From the NCBI GenBank assembly GCA_003644265.1, contig QNBX01000072.1, positions 1 to 21,417 on the forward strand: a stretch of 21,417 nucleotides of DNA, given 5' to 3'. The notes below the pieces were generated by a model. That model did no database searches, was not told the origin of the DNA, and saw only the letters and a list, made by a program, of their open reading frames with translations. Below are positions 1 through 8,073 of the stretch, piece after piece. Position 1 is the first letter of the stretch. Each line of letters starts with the position of its first letter. Source of the stretch: Planctomycetota bacterium (GTDB lineage: Bacteria > Planctomycetota > B15-G4). Position numbers and translations under genes: made by a program.

Positions 1-248
1 CCTGCGTCCGTCTCCGCCGAGCCCTCTGCGCCGGGCCCCTGCTCGACCTCTTCGGCACGCTGCTCGGGCTGCTCGATCCAGCCCTCGCGGTGGGCCAGGG
101 CCTTGCCGTCGGCCTGGTCCAGCACATGCGCGACCTCGGCGTCGGCGTCCTCCATGAACCAGGTCGCGCTGCAGCCCGCCGCGCTCAGCGCCAGCAGCAA
201 CGCGCCGGCGACACGCAGCCCGGCGCGGGAGCGGCGCTGTGCGTCCAT
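1..248 (-). CDS. Partial lipoprotein, N-terminus only (possibly a TolC-family outer membrane protein)
   Basis: Only the first 82 codons are inside the window; the gene runs off the left edge. Reading from ATG at 248, residues 10-26 form a lipoprotein signal: basic MDAQRRSR, a hydrophobic stretch, then the lipobox SAAGC with Cys26 as the lipidated residue. The mature start (ATWFMEDADAEVAHVLDQ) has the ADxEV pattern that often follows the lipidated cysteine of TolC-like outer membrane efflux proteins in high-GC Gram-negatives; that assignment is inferred from a short stretch and is weak. The lipoprotein signal itself is clear. The 244 bases between this gene and the upstream dehydrogenase stop hold no obvious terminator or strong promoter. 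Confidence 0.55.
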   Translation of the reverse strand, partial: MDAQRRSRAGLRVAGALLLALSAAGCSATWFMEDADAEVAHVLDQADGKALAHREGWIEQPEQRAEEVEQGPGAEGSAETDA

Positions 249-492
249 GCCGCCCAGGGCGGACAAGCAGGTCGATCTGGTCACTTCAGCCTCCGTCATC
301 GACGCGCGGCCAGCCTGGCGCCTCCCGCCCGCTCCGACCCGACGGTCGATGGCGCGACGTACACACCATCACAGTCTAGGGACGCAGCTCCAACGGTGTG
401 CGCTCTGCTTGGGTTTGATGACGAATCTATGACGCCACGCGGCGCCGGTGACGCGCGCCCGCCTGCGAACGACGCACCTTGGAGTGCATTGG

Positions 493-1875
493 TCAGGCCT
501 GCACGACGTGATCGCCGCGGCCGCGCAACACGCCGCGCGTGTCCACGATCAGGCGCGCGTGAGCCAGCACCAGCTCCCAGTCGATGCTCGAGTGGTCCGT
601 GGCCACCAGCACCGCGTCCACCGCCTCCAGCGTCTGCGCTGTGAGCGGCAGCGAGTCTCGCGGCTCGATCTGCGCGTGCCTGACGGCCGGCGTGCGGGGC
701 ACCAGCGGGTCGTGCACGTCGACTCGCGCGCCGGCCGCCTCCAGCCGCTCGATCAACACGAAGGCGGGGCTCTCGCGCACGTCGTCCACGTCGGCCTTGT
801 AGGCCAGGCCCAGCACGAGCACGCGCGCGCCGGCCAGCTCGCAGCCGCGCTGCTCCAGGGCCGCCGCCAAGCGCTGCACGACCCAATCGGGCATGGCGCG
901 ATCGACCTCGCCCGCCAGCTCGATGAAGCGCGCCGTCACCCCCGCACGGCGGGCGCGATGCGCCAGGTAGTAAGGGTCGATGGGCAGGCAGTGGCCGCCC
1001 ATGCCCGGGCCGGGGCGGAAGGGCTGGAAGCCGAACGGCTTGGTGGAGGCCGCGTCGATGACCTCGTGCACGTCCAGGCCCAGGGCCGTCAGCACGGTCT
1101 TCATCTCGTTGACCATGGAGACGTTGACCGCGCGGTAGATGTTCTCGAGCAGCTTGGCGGCCTCGGCCACCTCCGCCGAGCTGACCGGCACGACCTCGCG
1201 CACCGCGCGGGAGAGCAGCGCCACGGCCAGCTCGCGCGAGCTGTCGTCGAGGCCGCCCACCAACCGCGGGATGCTCGCCGTGGTGACGTCGGCGCGCCCC
1301 GGGTCCTCGCGCTCGGGCGAGTAGGCCACGAACAGATCGCGGCCCAGCGAGCGCGCGCCCTCGCCCTCCAGGATGGGCAGCAACAGCTCCCGCGTGGTGC
1401 CGGGCCAGGTGGTGGAGACGAGCACCACCAGGCCGCCCGGCCGCAGCTGCCGAGCCACGGCCCGCGCCGTGCTCTGCACAAAGCTCAGGTCGGGCTGGCG
1501 CTCGGCGTCCAGGGGCGTGGGCACGCACAGCATCACCGCGTGGGCCTGGGCCAGGCAGCGCTCATCGTCCGTGGGCGTGAAGCGGCCGGTCCGCATGAGC
1601 GAGGCCGCGAAGCCCGGCCCCAGGTGCGTGAGGTAGTCGCGGCCGGCGCTCAGCAGCTCGATCTTGGCGGGGTCGATGTCAACGCCCAGCACCGTGAGCC
1701 CGCCGTCGAGCAAGGCGCGCACCAGCGGCAGCCCGATGTAGCCCAGGCCCATCACCGCGACGGTGGCCCGGCCCTCGCCCAGGGTGGCGGCCAGCGCGCG
1801 GACATCGAGCGCGGTCGGCGTCGGGTGCCTCGCGTCGGGCGCCTCGCCGTCCTCGTTCGGCGTCTCGGAGCTCAC
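493..1875 (-). CDS. Nucleotide-sugar dehydrogenase, UDP-N-acetylglucosamine 6-dehydrogenase type (WbpA/WecC/TviB-like)
   Basis: A 460-residue cytoplasmic enzyme of the UDP-glucose/GDP-mannose dehydrogenase family. Members oxidise C6 of a UDP-sugar to the uronate in two NAD-dependent steps. The N-terminal Rossmann motif GLGYIGLP lies at about 43-50, followed by PTPLD near 119-123, STTWPGT near 155, AEAAKLLEN with the conserved Lys near 241, and the catalytic block GPGMGGHCLPIDP with the nucleophile Cys296. The GGHCLPIDPYYL form and length match the UDP-GlcNAc/UDP-ManNAc dehydrogenase branch better than UDP-glucose dehydrogenase. The start is taken as GTG at 1875, overlapping the TGA of the upstream MATE gene (GTGA) with GAGGAGG just upstream. 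A longer open frame to 2058 lies inside the MATE gene and is rejected. The product would supply an N-acetylated uronic acid for surface glycan. Confidence 0.93.
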   Translation of the reverse strand: MSSETPNEDGEAPDARHPTPTALDVRALAATLGEGRATVAVMGLGYIGLPLVRALLDGGLTVLGVDIDPAKIELLSAGRDYLTHLGPGFAASLMRTGRFTPTDDERCLAQAHAVMLCVPTPLDAERQPDLSFVQSTARAVARQLRPGGLVVLVSTTWPGTTRELLLPILEGEGARSLGRDLFVAYSPEREDPGRADVTTASIPRLVGGLDDSSRELAVALLSRAVREVVPVSSAEVAEAAKLLENIYRAVNVSMVNEMKTVLTALGLDVHEVIDAASTKPFGFQPFRPGPGMGGHCLPIDPYYLAHRARRAGVTARFIELAGEVDRAMPDWVVQRLAAALEQRGCELAGARVLVLGLAYKADVDDVRESPAFVLIERLEAAGARVDVHDPLVPRTPAVRHAQIEPRDSLPLTAQTLEAVDAVLVATDHSSIDWELVLAHARLIVDTRGVLRGRGDHVVQA

Positions 1876-3416
1876 GTCGTGCCCTCCTCGGGCGACTCGA
1901 GCTGCGCGCCCGCAGCGCCGCGACGCGCGCTCCCTGCGCTGGCCGCAGCGCCCAGCACGCGCTCGCGCCCGCTGAGCACGGCGCGATCCCAGCTCCGGGA
2001 GCGGAACAGCGCGGCCATGCCCAGGCCCTTCAAAACGGCGGTGGCCACGATGGCCCACCAGATGCCGGCCAGCCCCCAGCCCATGGCCACGGCGCCGAAC
2101 GCCAACGGGATGCGCAGCACGTTGCCGGGGATGGACACCAGCGCCGACCGGACCGACGAACCCGAGCTGGCCATGACGTCACCGTAGACCATCTCCATCG
2201 ACTGGGGCAGCTGGCACCAGGCCATGGTGCCCAGGTAGGCGGCCGCCGCGGCCAGGATGCCCGGGCGGTCAGAGAAGGGCGAGGCCAGCAGCTCCGGGAC
2301 CAACAGGAACAGCAGCGTGGCCGCCAGCATGGGCACGGCGCACAGCAGCGCGCCCATGTGGCCGGCGGCGCGGGCGCGGGCGAAGTCGCCGGCACCCACG
2401 GCGTGGGCGGCCACCGTCCCGGCTCCCACGCCGAAGCCCAGCACGACCATGAACGCGGCCGATTCGATGGCGCGGAACCCAACGTAGTAGCCGCCCAGGG
2501 CGTCCTGGCCGAAGCGCCCCACCAGGCCGGTGATGAACATGCCCACCACCGCAAACAAGAAGGTAGAGCTGCCGGCGGGCACGCCCACGCGCAGGATCTC
2601 CCCGGCGCGGCGGCGGTCGTGGCGGTACATGGCGCGCGTCAGCAGCAGCCGCAGCCCCTTGCCGCGGATCAGCACCGTCAGCCCCAGCAGGGCCACGAAC
2701 CCGCGCGAGAGCCCCGTGGCTGCGGCCGCGCCGGCCACGCCCATCCCCGCGGTCTGGACGCTGCCGCTCAGGGGCAGGGCCAGCGGCAGGCTCAGGTCCA
2801 CCAGCGTGCCGCCCGAGCCCGTGCGGGTCAGCAGCCTCAGGCCCTCCCCGCCCCAACTCAGATCGTGGGGCAGCACCAGCATGAAGTTGAGCGCCGTGTT
2901 CACGCCCACCGCCAGCAGCTGCAGCTTGAAGGGCGTCTTGGTGTCCCCCAGCCCCTGGATCGAGAAGTCGATCAGCGGCATGGCGAACAGGCAGGGCATG
3001 AAGCACACCAGCATGCGCAGGTAGGTCACGCCCGCATCGAGCGCCGCGCCCTCGCCTCCCATGAGCGCCAGCAGTTCGCGCGCATAGACCCACTCCAGCG
3101 CGGCCATGGGCAACACCGCCAGCATGGCCAGGCGCAGACCCTGCCCCAGGGCCCGCTGCACGCCCTCCAGGTCGCCGGCGCCGAAGGTGCGCGCCACCAG
3201 CGACTGTGTGCCCCGCGCCAGGGTCAGGAAGACGCCGAAGTTGGCCACGGCCACCATGGTCACGGGCATCATGGCGCTGGTGGCCGCGCCGCCGACCTTG
3301 CCGATGAACCAGGCGTCGTTCTGGTGGTAGAGGTTCTGCAGCAGGAATGAGAGCGCGGCCGGCAGGGCCAGCCCCGTGATGGCCCTCGCCAGCGGCTGTC
3401 GGCTGGTGTCCCTCAC
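1872..3416 (-). CDS. MATE-family integral membrane transporter (MOP superfamily)
   Basis: About 514 residues, with roughly a dozen hydrophobic segments in the two-bundle arrangement of MATE proteins. Typical signatures include LALPAALSFLLQNLYHQNDAWFIG cut here to its idea: a first helix followed by a bundle-start with the asparagine/aspartate pair, then GDTKTPF in the middle loop and a second-half repeat containing GRFGQDALGGY. MATE proteins are ion-coupled exporters of cations and lipophilic compounds and are relatives of the Wzx glycan flippases. The frame is open to 3563 but that would overlap the divergent flavoprotein gene, and the extra N-terminus is Pro/Arg-rich. GTG at 3416, just before the first helix, is preferred; the exact start is uncertain. 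The stop overlaps the start of the nucleotide-sugar dehydrogenase, so the two are co-translated. A role in glycan or sugar-lipid export is inferred from this pairing only. Confidence 0.88.
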   Translation of the reverse strand: MRDTSRQPLARAITGLALPAALSFLLQNLYHQNDAWFIGKVGGAATSAMMPVTMVAVANFGVFLTLARGTQSLVARTFGAGDLEGVQRALGQGLRLAMLAVLPMAALEWVYARELLALMGGEGAALDAGVTYLRMLVCFMPCLFAMPLIDFSIQGLGDTKTPFKLQLLAVGVNTALNFMLVLPHDLSWGGEGLRLLTRTGSGGTLVDLSLPLALPLSGSVQTAGMGVAGAAAATGLSRGFVALLGLTVLIRGKGLRLLLTRAMYRHDRRRAGEILRVGVPAGSSTFLFAVVGMFITGLVGRFGQDALGGYYVGFRAIESAAFMVVLGFGVGAGTVAAHAVGAGDFARARAAGHMGALLCAVPMLAATLLFLLVPELLASPFSDRPGILAAAAAYLGTMAWCQLPQSMEMVYGDVMASSGSSVRSALVSIPGNVLRIPLAFGAVAMGWGLAGIWWAIVATAVLKGLGMAALFRSRSWDRAVLSGRERVLGAAASAGSARRGAAGAQLESPEEGTT

Positions 3417-3553
3417 ATCGAGCCCTGGGGGGAGGATCGGACGCCATCCCGCCCGGCGAGGGCGCGGTCGCGGAGGGCTGGCGGGCTCACGGCGGCACTC
3501 CGTCGAGGGGCCGGGATTGTAGACCTCCTCCGCGCTGGCCAGAATGGCCGACC

Positions 3554-4894
3554 ATGTCCGCACACATCGCCATCGCCGGGGCGGGGCCCTCGGGCCTCAT
3601 GATCGCTCGCCTGCTCAAGCAGGACGGCCACGACGTGACCGTCTTCGAGGCCGGCGCCGAGATCGGCGGGCTGTGCCGCAGCCGCACGCTGGACGGCTAC
3701 GTCTTCGATCTGGCCGGCGGGCACATCCTCTTTACCCGCGACGAGCGCGTCTCGCGCTTCTGGGACGAGCTCTTTGCCGACGACCCCTGCCACGTCAGCG
3801 AGCGCCGCACGCGCATCCTGCACGACCGCGACCACTGGGTCAGCTACCCCTTCGAGAACGCCCTCGGTGAGCTGCCCCTGGAGCACAACCTGGAGTGCAC
3901 CGAGGGCGTGCTGCGCGCCCACCTGGCCCGCGGAGCCGGCGCGCCCGCGCCCCGGGAGTTCGACGCCTGGATCCGCTGGAAGATGGGTGAGGGCATCGCG
4001 AAGCACTTCATGGACCCCTACAACCGCAAGATCTGGAAGGCGGACCTGGCGGCCATCGGCACCAGCTGGATCGAGGGGCGCGTGCCCGACGCCCCGCTGG
4101 AGGACGTGCTCTCGTCCAGCCTCGGCAAGACCACCGAAGGCTACACGCATCAATCCGTGTTCCGTTACCCCATGCGCGGCGGTTTCGCCGACATGCACGA
4201 GCGCATCGCGCGGCCGATCCGCGAGCGGATCGTGCTGCGGCATCGGGTGCAGCGCATCGAGCGCGCGGCCGACGGCGGCTGGCTGGTGGACGGCGAGCGC
4301 TTCGACCAGGTGGTCTCCACCGTCCCGCTGCACCTGCTGCCTGACCTCATGCCGGGCATGGCACCGGGCGCGGCACAGGCGGCGCGGGCGCTGCGCTGGC
4401 GCGGCGTGGCCAGCTATCTGATCGGCGTCGAAGAGGACCAGGTGCAGCCCTACAGCTGGGCCTACCTGCCCCACGCCAAGCAGGGGCCGGCCAATCGCAT
4501 CACCTACCTCTCCAACTACAGCCCCCACAACGCGCCGGCGGGCAAGGGCTCGATCATGGCCGAGGTGACCTACGTGCCGGGCCAGGAGCCGGGCATCGAC
4601 GCCGCCGGGCGCGAGCTGGTGGCGGCGGGGCTGGAGCAGGCGGGCCTGCTGGACCGCGCCCGCGTGACCGTGACCGACGGCTACCTCAACCCCGTGAGCT
4701 ACATCCTCTACGACCTCGAGTTCGAGTCGAAGCGCGGCGCGGCGCTGGCCTGGTGCGACGCCCAGGAGGGGCTGCACGCGCTGGGCCGCTTCGGGCGCTA
4801 CGACTACCACAACTCCGATCAGTGCCTGGCGAGCGCCATGGATCTGCACGCCGCCATGGCGCAGAGCCTGGCTGCAGGTGGCGCGGGTGACTGA
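3554..4894 (+). CDS. FAD-dependent UDP-galactopyranose-mutase-like oxidoreductase
   Basis: A 446-residue flavoprotein. The N-terminal dinucleotide-binding motif GAGPSG (about 9-14) is followed by the FAD-ribose acidic residue in VTVFEA and by GGLCRS, then DGYVFDLAGGHILFT. The middle segment, YNRKIWK followed by SWIEGRVP and SLGKTTEG..FRYPMRGG, resembles the eukaryotic/archaeal-type UDP-galactopyranose mutases more than the short bacterial Glf type. That family interconverts UDP-galactopyranose and UDP-galactofuranose using reduced FAD. A related amine-oxidase or protoporphyrinogen-oxidase-like function on another glycan precursor cannot be excluded. The ATG at 3554 sits directly before the Rossmann strand. 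The C-terminus overlaps the start of the next glycosyltransferase gene, which supports a role in supplying an activated sugar. It is divergent from the MATE gene across 137 bases. Confidence 0.8.
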   Translation: MSAHIAIAGAGPSGLMIARLLKQDGHDVTVFEAGAEIGGLCRSRTLDGYVFDLAGGHILFTRDERVSRFWDELFADDPCHVSERRTRILHDRDHWVSYPFENALGELPLEHNLECTEGVLRAHLARGAGAPAPREFDAWIRWKMGEGIAKHFMDPYNRKIWKADLAAIGTSWIEGRVPDAPLEDVLSSSLGKTTEGYTHQSVFRYPMRGGFADMHERIARPIRERIVLRHRVQRIERAADGGWLVDGERFDQVVSTVPLHLLPDLMPGMAPGAAQAARALRWRGVASYLIGVEEDQVQPYSWAYLPHAKQGPANRITYLSNYSPHNAPAGKGSIMAEVTYVPGQEPGIDAAGRELVAAGLEQAGLLDRARVTVTDGYLNPVSYILYDLEFESKRGAALAWCDAQEGLHALGRFGRYDYHNSDQCLASAMDLHAAMAQSLAAGGAGD

Positions 4895-5945
4895 CACGGG
4901 AGCCGGCGGCGGGTCGCCCGCGTCCGGCGCTCCGGTCAGCAACGCGTCGTCGATCGCTGAGCCCGCGAGCGCAGGCGGGTCGTCCGTCGACCTGAGCGGG
5001 CGGGTGGCGCTGGTGATCCCGACCTTCAACGGCGGGCCGCGCTGGCAGCGCGTGATGGACGCCTGGCTCGACCAGACCGGCGTGGGCCCGCTGCAGATCG
5101 TGTGCCCCGACAGCGGCAGCAGCGACGGCAGCGACGAGGTCTCGCGCCGCGCCGGCGCCGACGTGATCGAGGTGGCCCAGGCCGACTTCAGCCACGGCGG
5201 CACGCGCAACCTGGCCGTGCAACACACCGAGCGCGAGTTCGTGATCCTGAGCGTGCAGGACGCCCTGCCGCTCTCGCCCGCCCTGGCCAGCGAGCTGGTG
5301 CGGCCGCTGGCCGAGGACGACTCGCTCTGCGCCACCTTCGGGCGCCAGGTGCCGCTGCCCGGCTGCCATCCCGTGCTCCGGCAACGCATCGGCGCCTGGG
5401 CCGGCGGCAGCGAGATCGAGCTGCAGGCCCTGGGCGCACGCAGCTGGAGCGCGCTCAACCCGTGGGAGCGCCTGGCGCTGATCCGCTACGACCACGTCAT
5501 CGCCGCCATGCGCCGCAGCGTGTGGGAGCAGCTGCCCTTCGAGCCCGTGAACTTCGGCGAGGACGTGAGCTGGTCGCGCCGCGTGATCCTCGATGGCGGC
5601 AAGCTGGCCTTTGTTCCCGATGCCGCGGTGGAGCACAGCCACGACCGCTCGGCCTGGGACGAGGCGCGCCGCATCTACTGCGACCACCGCAACCTGCGCC
5701 GGCTGGTGGGGCTGGTGGCGGTGCCCTCGCGCGCCGACATGGCCGTCAACGTGGCCGCCGCCCGGGAGCACTACCGCCAGCTGATCGACGCCACCGAGGG
5801 CGTGGACGACGGCACGCGCCGCGCCTGGCAGCGCTGGGCCTTCGACCTGGCGCGCTACGAGAACTGGGCCCAGTACCTGGGCGCCAACTTCGGCCTGCGC
5901 TGGTGGTTCACCCCGCTGGACCGTTGGCTGCGGCGCGGCATCTGA
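4878..5945 (+). CDS. Glycosyltransferase family 2, rhamnosyltransferase-like
   Basis: About 355 residues, a cytoplasmic GT-A fold enzyme. After a low-complexity N-terminal 40 residues comes VALVIPTFNGG, then DSGSSDGSDE, the nucleotide-sugar site of GT2 enzymes. The pattern DFSHGGTRNLAV, followed by LSVQDALPL and later FEPVNFGEDVSWSRR and a VPDAAVEHSH block, matches the GT2 subgroup that includes many rhamnosyltransferases of O-antigen and exopolysaccharide pathways. Donor and acceptor cannot be read from sequence. Starts at GTG 4878 (17-base overlap with the upstream gene) or GTG 4887, which has AGGTGG about five bases upstream; the residues between are not informative. Coupled with the UGM-like gene upstream. 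The C-terminal third is helical and Trp-rich and may contact the membrane. Confidence 0.88.
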   Translation: MARVTDTGAGGGSPASGAPVSNASSIAEPASAGGSSVDLSGRVALVIPTFNGGPRWQRVMDAWLDQTGVGPLQIVCPDSGSSDGSDEVSRRAGADVIEVAQADFSHGGTRNLAVQHTEREFVILSVQDALPLSPALASELVRPLAEDDSLCATFGRQVPLPGCHPVLRQRIGAWAGGSEIELQALGARSWSALNPWERLALIRYDHVIAAMRRSVWEQLPFEPVNFGEDVSWSRRVILDGGKLAFVPDAAVEHSHDRSAWDEARRIYCDHRNLRRLVGLVAVPSRADMAVNVAAAREHYRQLIDATEGVDDGTRRAWQRWAFDLARYENWAQYLGANFGLRWWFTPLDRWLRRGI

Positions 5946-5999
5946 GGCGCAGCGCCCCCGCAACCCACGAACAGCCCGGCGGTTCCCTCGTCGGCCCGC

Positions 6000-6069
6000 C
6001 GCCGCTCCCCGTCCGCCGCTCCCCGTCCGCCGCTCCCCGTCCGCCGCTGCCCGTCCGCCGCTCCCCACT
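6000..6069 (+). repeat. Five tandem copies of a 14-bp GC-rich unit
   Basis: Units of CGCCGCTCCCCGTC begin at 6000, 6014, 6028, 6042 and 6056. The first three are identical, the fourth has one substitution, and the fifth differs in its last three bases. Degenerate CCGCC-rich sequence continues to about 6103. The array fills much of the 175-base gap between the glycosyltransferase stop and the sulfatase start. The unit length is not a multiple of three, so it is unlikely to be coding. Confidence 0.9.
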
Positions 6070-6120
6070 CGCCGCCGCTCCCTTGCCCGCCGCCGCCCGC
6101 CGGGACACCATGACCACGCC

Positions 6121-8073
6121 GTGAACCGCCCCAACACACTCGCCGCTGCCGCGCTGCTGCTCCTGCTGGTGGGCTCCGGCGGCGCGTGCGGTCCGGAGGC
6201 GCAGCCCGCACCGGCGACGCCTCCGCCCCGGTCCCAGGGGCCGCGCACGGTGGTGCTGGTCTCGCTCGACACGCTGCGGCCCGACCGGCTGGGCCTGTAC
6301 GGCGGCGCGCCCGACGTGTCGCCCGTGATGGACGAGTTGGCGCGCGGCGCGGTGGTCTTCGAGCAGGCCCTGGCGTCGTCGCCGTGGACCCTGCCCTCGC
6401 ACATGACCATGCTCACGGGGCTCGACCCGCTGGCCCACGGCGTGCTCAACGAGTCGGTGCGGCTCTCGCCCGCCGTGCCCACCCTGGCCGAGTCGTTGCA
6501 GCACGCCGGCTACACCACGGCGGCCTTCACCGATGGCGGCTTCGTCTCGGCTCACCACGGCTTCGACCAGGGCTTCGATCACTTCGATCACGAGCGCGAC
6601 ACCGCAGCCGGCCAGGTCAACGGCTTCCCGCGCATCATGCCGGAGGTGATCGACTGGCTGGGCGGCGCGACGCTCGCCGGAGACGGCGAGAGCTCCGCGC
6701 CTCGCGCCGACGGCGACCTGTTCCTGTTCCTGCACACGTTCGACGCACACACGCCCTACGACGAGGTGGCGCCGGAGCTGCTGCAGCCGTTCCGGGCGCG
6801 ACCCGCGCCGCCGTCGCCCGACGACCACCTGCTGCACTGGGCCAGCCACCTGCGCCGGCAGCAGCACGTGGGCGTCAGCGCCTACCCGCGCATGGCATCG
6901 ATGCTCAACGACTACGACGCCGGCATCCGCGAGGCCGACCTGTGGCTCGGCCGCCTGGTGCAGCAGCTCAAGGACATCGGGCGCTGGGAGGACACGCTGC
7001 TGATCGTGGTGTCCGACCACGGCGAGTCGTTCTTCGACCACGACCTGCATGTGGGCCACGGGCTCACGCTCAAGGACGCCGAGATGCGCGTGCCGCTGAT
7101 CGTGCGCCTGCCGGGAGGCGAGGGCGCCGGCCAGCGCGTGCCCGACCTGGTGGGCGTGGTGGACATCATGCGCACCGTGCTCGAGGTCGAAGGCCTCGCC
7201 GCGCCCGACACGACCCAGGGCGAGAGCCTGCTGGGGCTGGTGCGCGGCCGTGAGCGCGCCGTCGACTGGGTGCTGGCCGAGAGCTCCAACATGCGCTCGT
7301 TCTCACTCACCACCGCGGACTACAAGTACATCTCGCCGGTGGGCGTGAAGCCGCTGCTGATCGCCGAGCGGCACCTGGCGCCCCAGTCGCCGCCCACGCT
7401 GCTGGGCCCGCGCGAAGAGACGGTCTTCTCGGTCAAGCTGAACGGCGCGGACGATGTGGAGCTGCGCTATGACATGGCCGGCGACCCCCTGGGCCTGCTG
7501 GACGTGCTGCCCAGCAGTCACGAGCTCTACGACCGTCACGCCGACCCCGACGAGCGACGCAACCTGTTCCTGCAAGACGGCCACGGCGACGTGGTGCGCA
7601 GCATGGTGGGTCAGAGCAAGCGCCGCTACGAGGCCTCGCAGAAGCTGGCCGACGAGGCCGGCTACCTGCCTGAGGACTACGCGCCCGACAAGGCGCAGGC
7701 GCGCGTGCTGGCGACGCTCGGCTACGTGCAGAGCGGCGACCGCGACGAGCTCAAGCGCGGCCGCGTCTCCAAGACCATGAAGACCTGGGTGGAGCACCCG
7801 CACGTGGCGCCCGACACCACGCTGCTGATCGTCGGCGACCGCGCGGTGCATCGCCTGCGCGTGCGCCTGGCCGTCGGCGCGCCGGCTCACGCGCGCGACG
7901 CCCAGGAGCTCACCAGCGTGGGCGACGGCTGGATCGTGTGGGCCGCCGAGCATCCGCGCTTCCTCTCGCGCGTCGACTGGCGCCTGGCCGAGCTGCTGGA
8001 GCTGGCAGACGCCGGCGGCATCGAGCTGCCACGCGAGCGCTGGGTGCAGACGCTGCGGGCCATGGCCCCGTGA
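6121..8073 (+). CDS. Sulfatase-fold (alkaline phosphatase superfamily) lipoprotein with Thr at the nucleophile position
   Basis: About 650 residues. The N-terminus has a lipoprotein signal: a hydrophobic Ala/Leu run then GGAC with Cys23. The sulfatase core follows: VLVSLDTLRPDRLG with metal-ligand Asp50, the active-site segment SPWTLPSHMTMLTG (about 87-100), and IVVSDHGESFFDH with Asp299/His300, then HVGHG near 310-314. Where formylglycine sulfatases have C/S-x-P-x-R this protein has T-L-P-S-H, with Thr90 aligned to the modified Cys. Thr nucleophiles occur in phosphoethanolamine transferases and LTA synthases of the same superfamily, so the activity could be a phosphotransferase or phosphodiesterase rather than a sulfatase. 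The C-terminal ~150 residues have no family I recognise. Start is GTG 6121, overlapping the stop of a four-codon frame (ATG 6110). The stop overlaps the next start (GTGA). Confidence 0.88.
   Translation: MNRPNTLAAAALLLLLVGSGGACGPEAQPAPATPPPRSQGPRTVVLVSLDTLRPDRLGLYGGAPDVSPVMDELARGAVVFEQALASSPWTLPSHMTMLTGLDPLAHGVLNESVRLSPAVPTLAESLQHAGYTTAAFTDGGFVSAHHGFDQGFDHFDHERDTAAGQVNGFPRIMPEVIDWLGGATLAGDGESSAPRADGDLFLFLHTFDAHTPYDEVAPELLQPFRARPAPPSPDDHLLHWASHLRRQQHVGVSAYPRMASMLNDYDAGIREADLWLGRLVQQLKDIGRWEDTLLIVVSDHGESFFDHDLHVGHGLTLKDAEMRVPLIVRLPGGEGAGQRVPDLVGVVDIMRTVLEVEGLAAPDTTQGESLLGLVRGRERAVDWVLAESSNMRSFSLTTADYKYISPVGVKPLLIAERHLAPQSPPTLLGPREETVFSVKLNGADDVELRYDMAGDPLGLLDVLPSSHELYDRHADPDERRNLFLQDGHGDVVRSMVGQSKRRYEASQKLADEAGYLPEDYAPDKAQARVLATLGYVQSGDRDELKRGRVSKTMKTWVEHPHVAPDTTLLIVGDRAVHRLRVRLAVGAPAHARDAQELTSVGDGWIVWAAEHPRFLSRVDWRLAELLELADAGGIELPRERWVQTLRAMAP

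Noticed and set aside
249..492. Terminator or promoter between the dehydrogenase and the lipoprotein gene
   Set aside because: No stable hairpin with a T-tract and no matched -35/-10 pair could be found by eye.
296..1528. Long minus-strand open frame overlapping the dehydrogenase
   Set aside because: It is Arg/Gly/Ala-rich low-complexity sequence in a shifted frame of the dehydrogenase gene, an effect of the high GC content.
448..3350. Plus-strand open frames opposite the dehydrogenase and MATE genes
   Set aside because: They are antisense shadows rich in His, Gln, Arg and Gly with no domain pattern.
3417..3563. Upstream ATG start (3563) for the MATE gene
   Set aside because: It would overlap the divergent UGM-like start and add a Pro/Arg-rich leader before the first helix; GTG 3416 fits better.
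6000..6103. CRISPR array
   Set aside because: The 14-bp units are directly adjacent with no spacers and there are no cas genes.
3413..6482. Two minus-strand open frames of about 600-680 codons opposite the UGM-like, GT2 and sulfatase-fold genes
   Set aside because: The plus-strand genes carry clear family motifs in this interval; the antisense frames have none and consist of biased composition.
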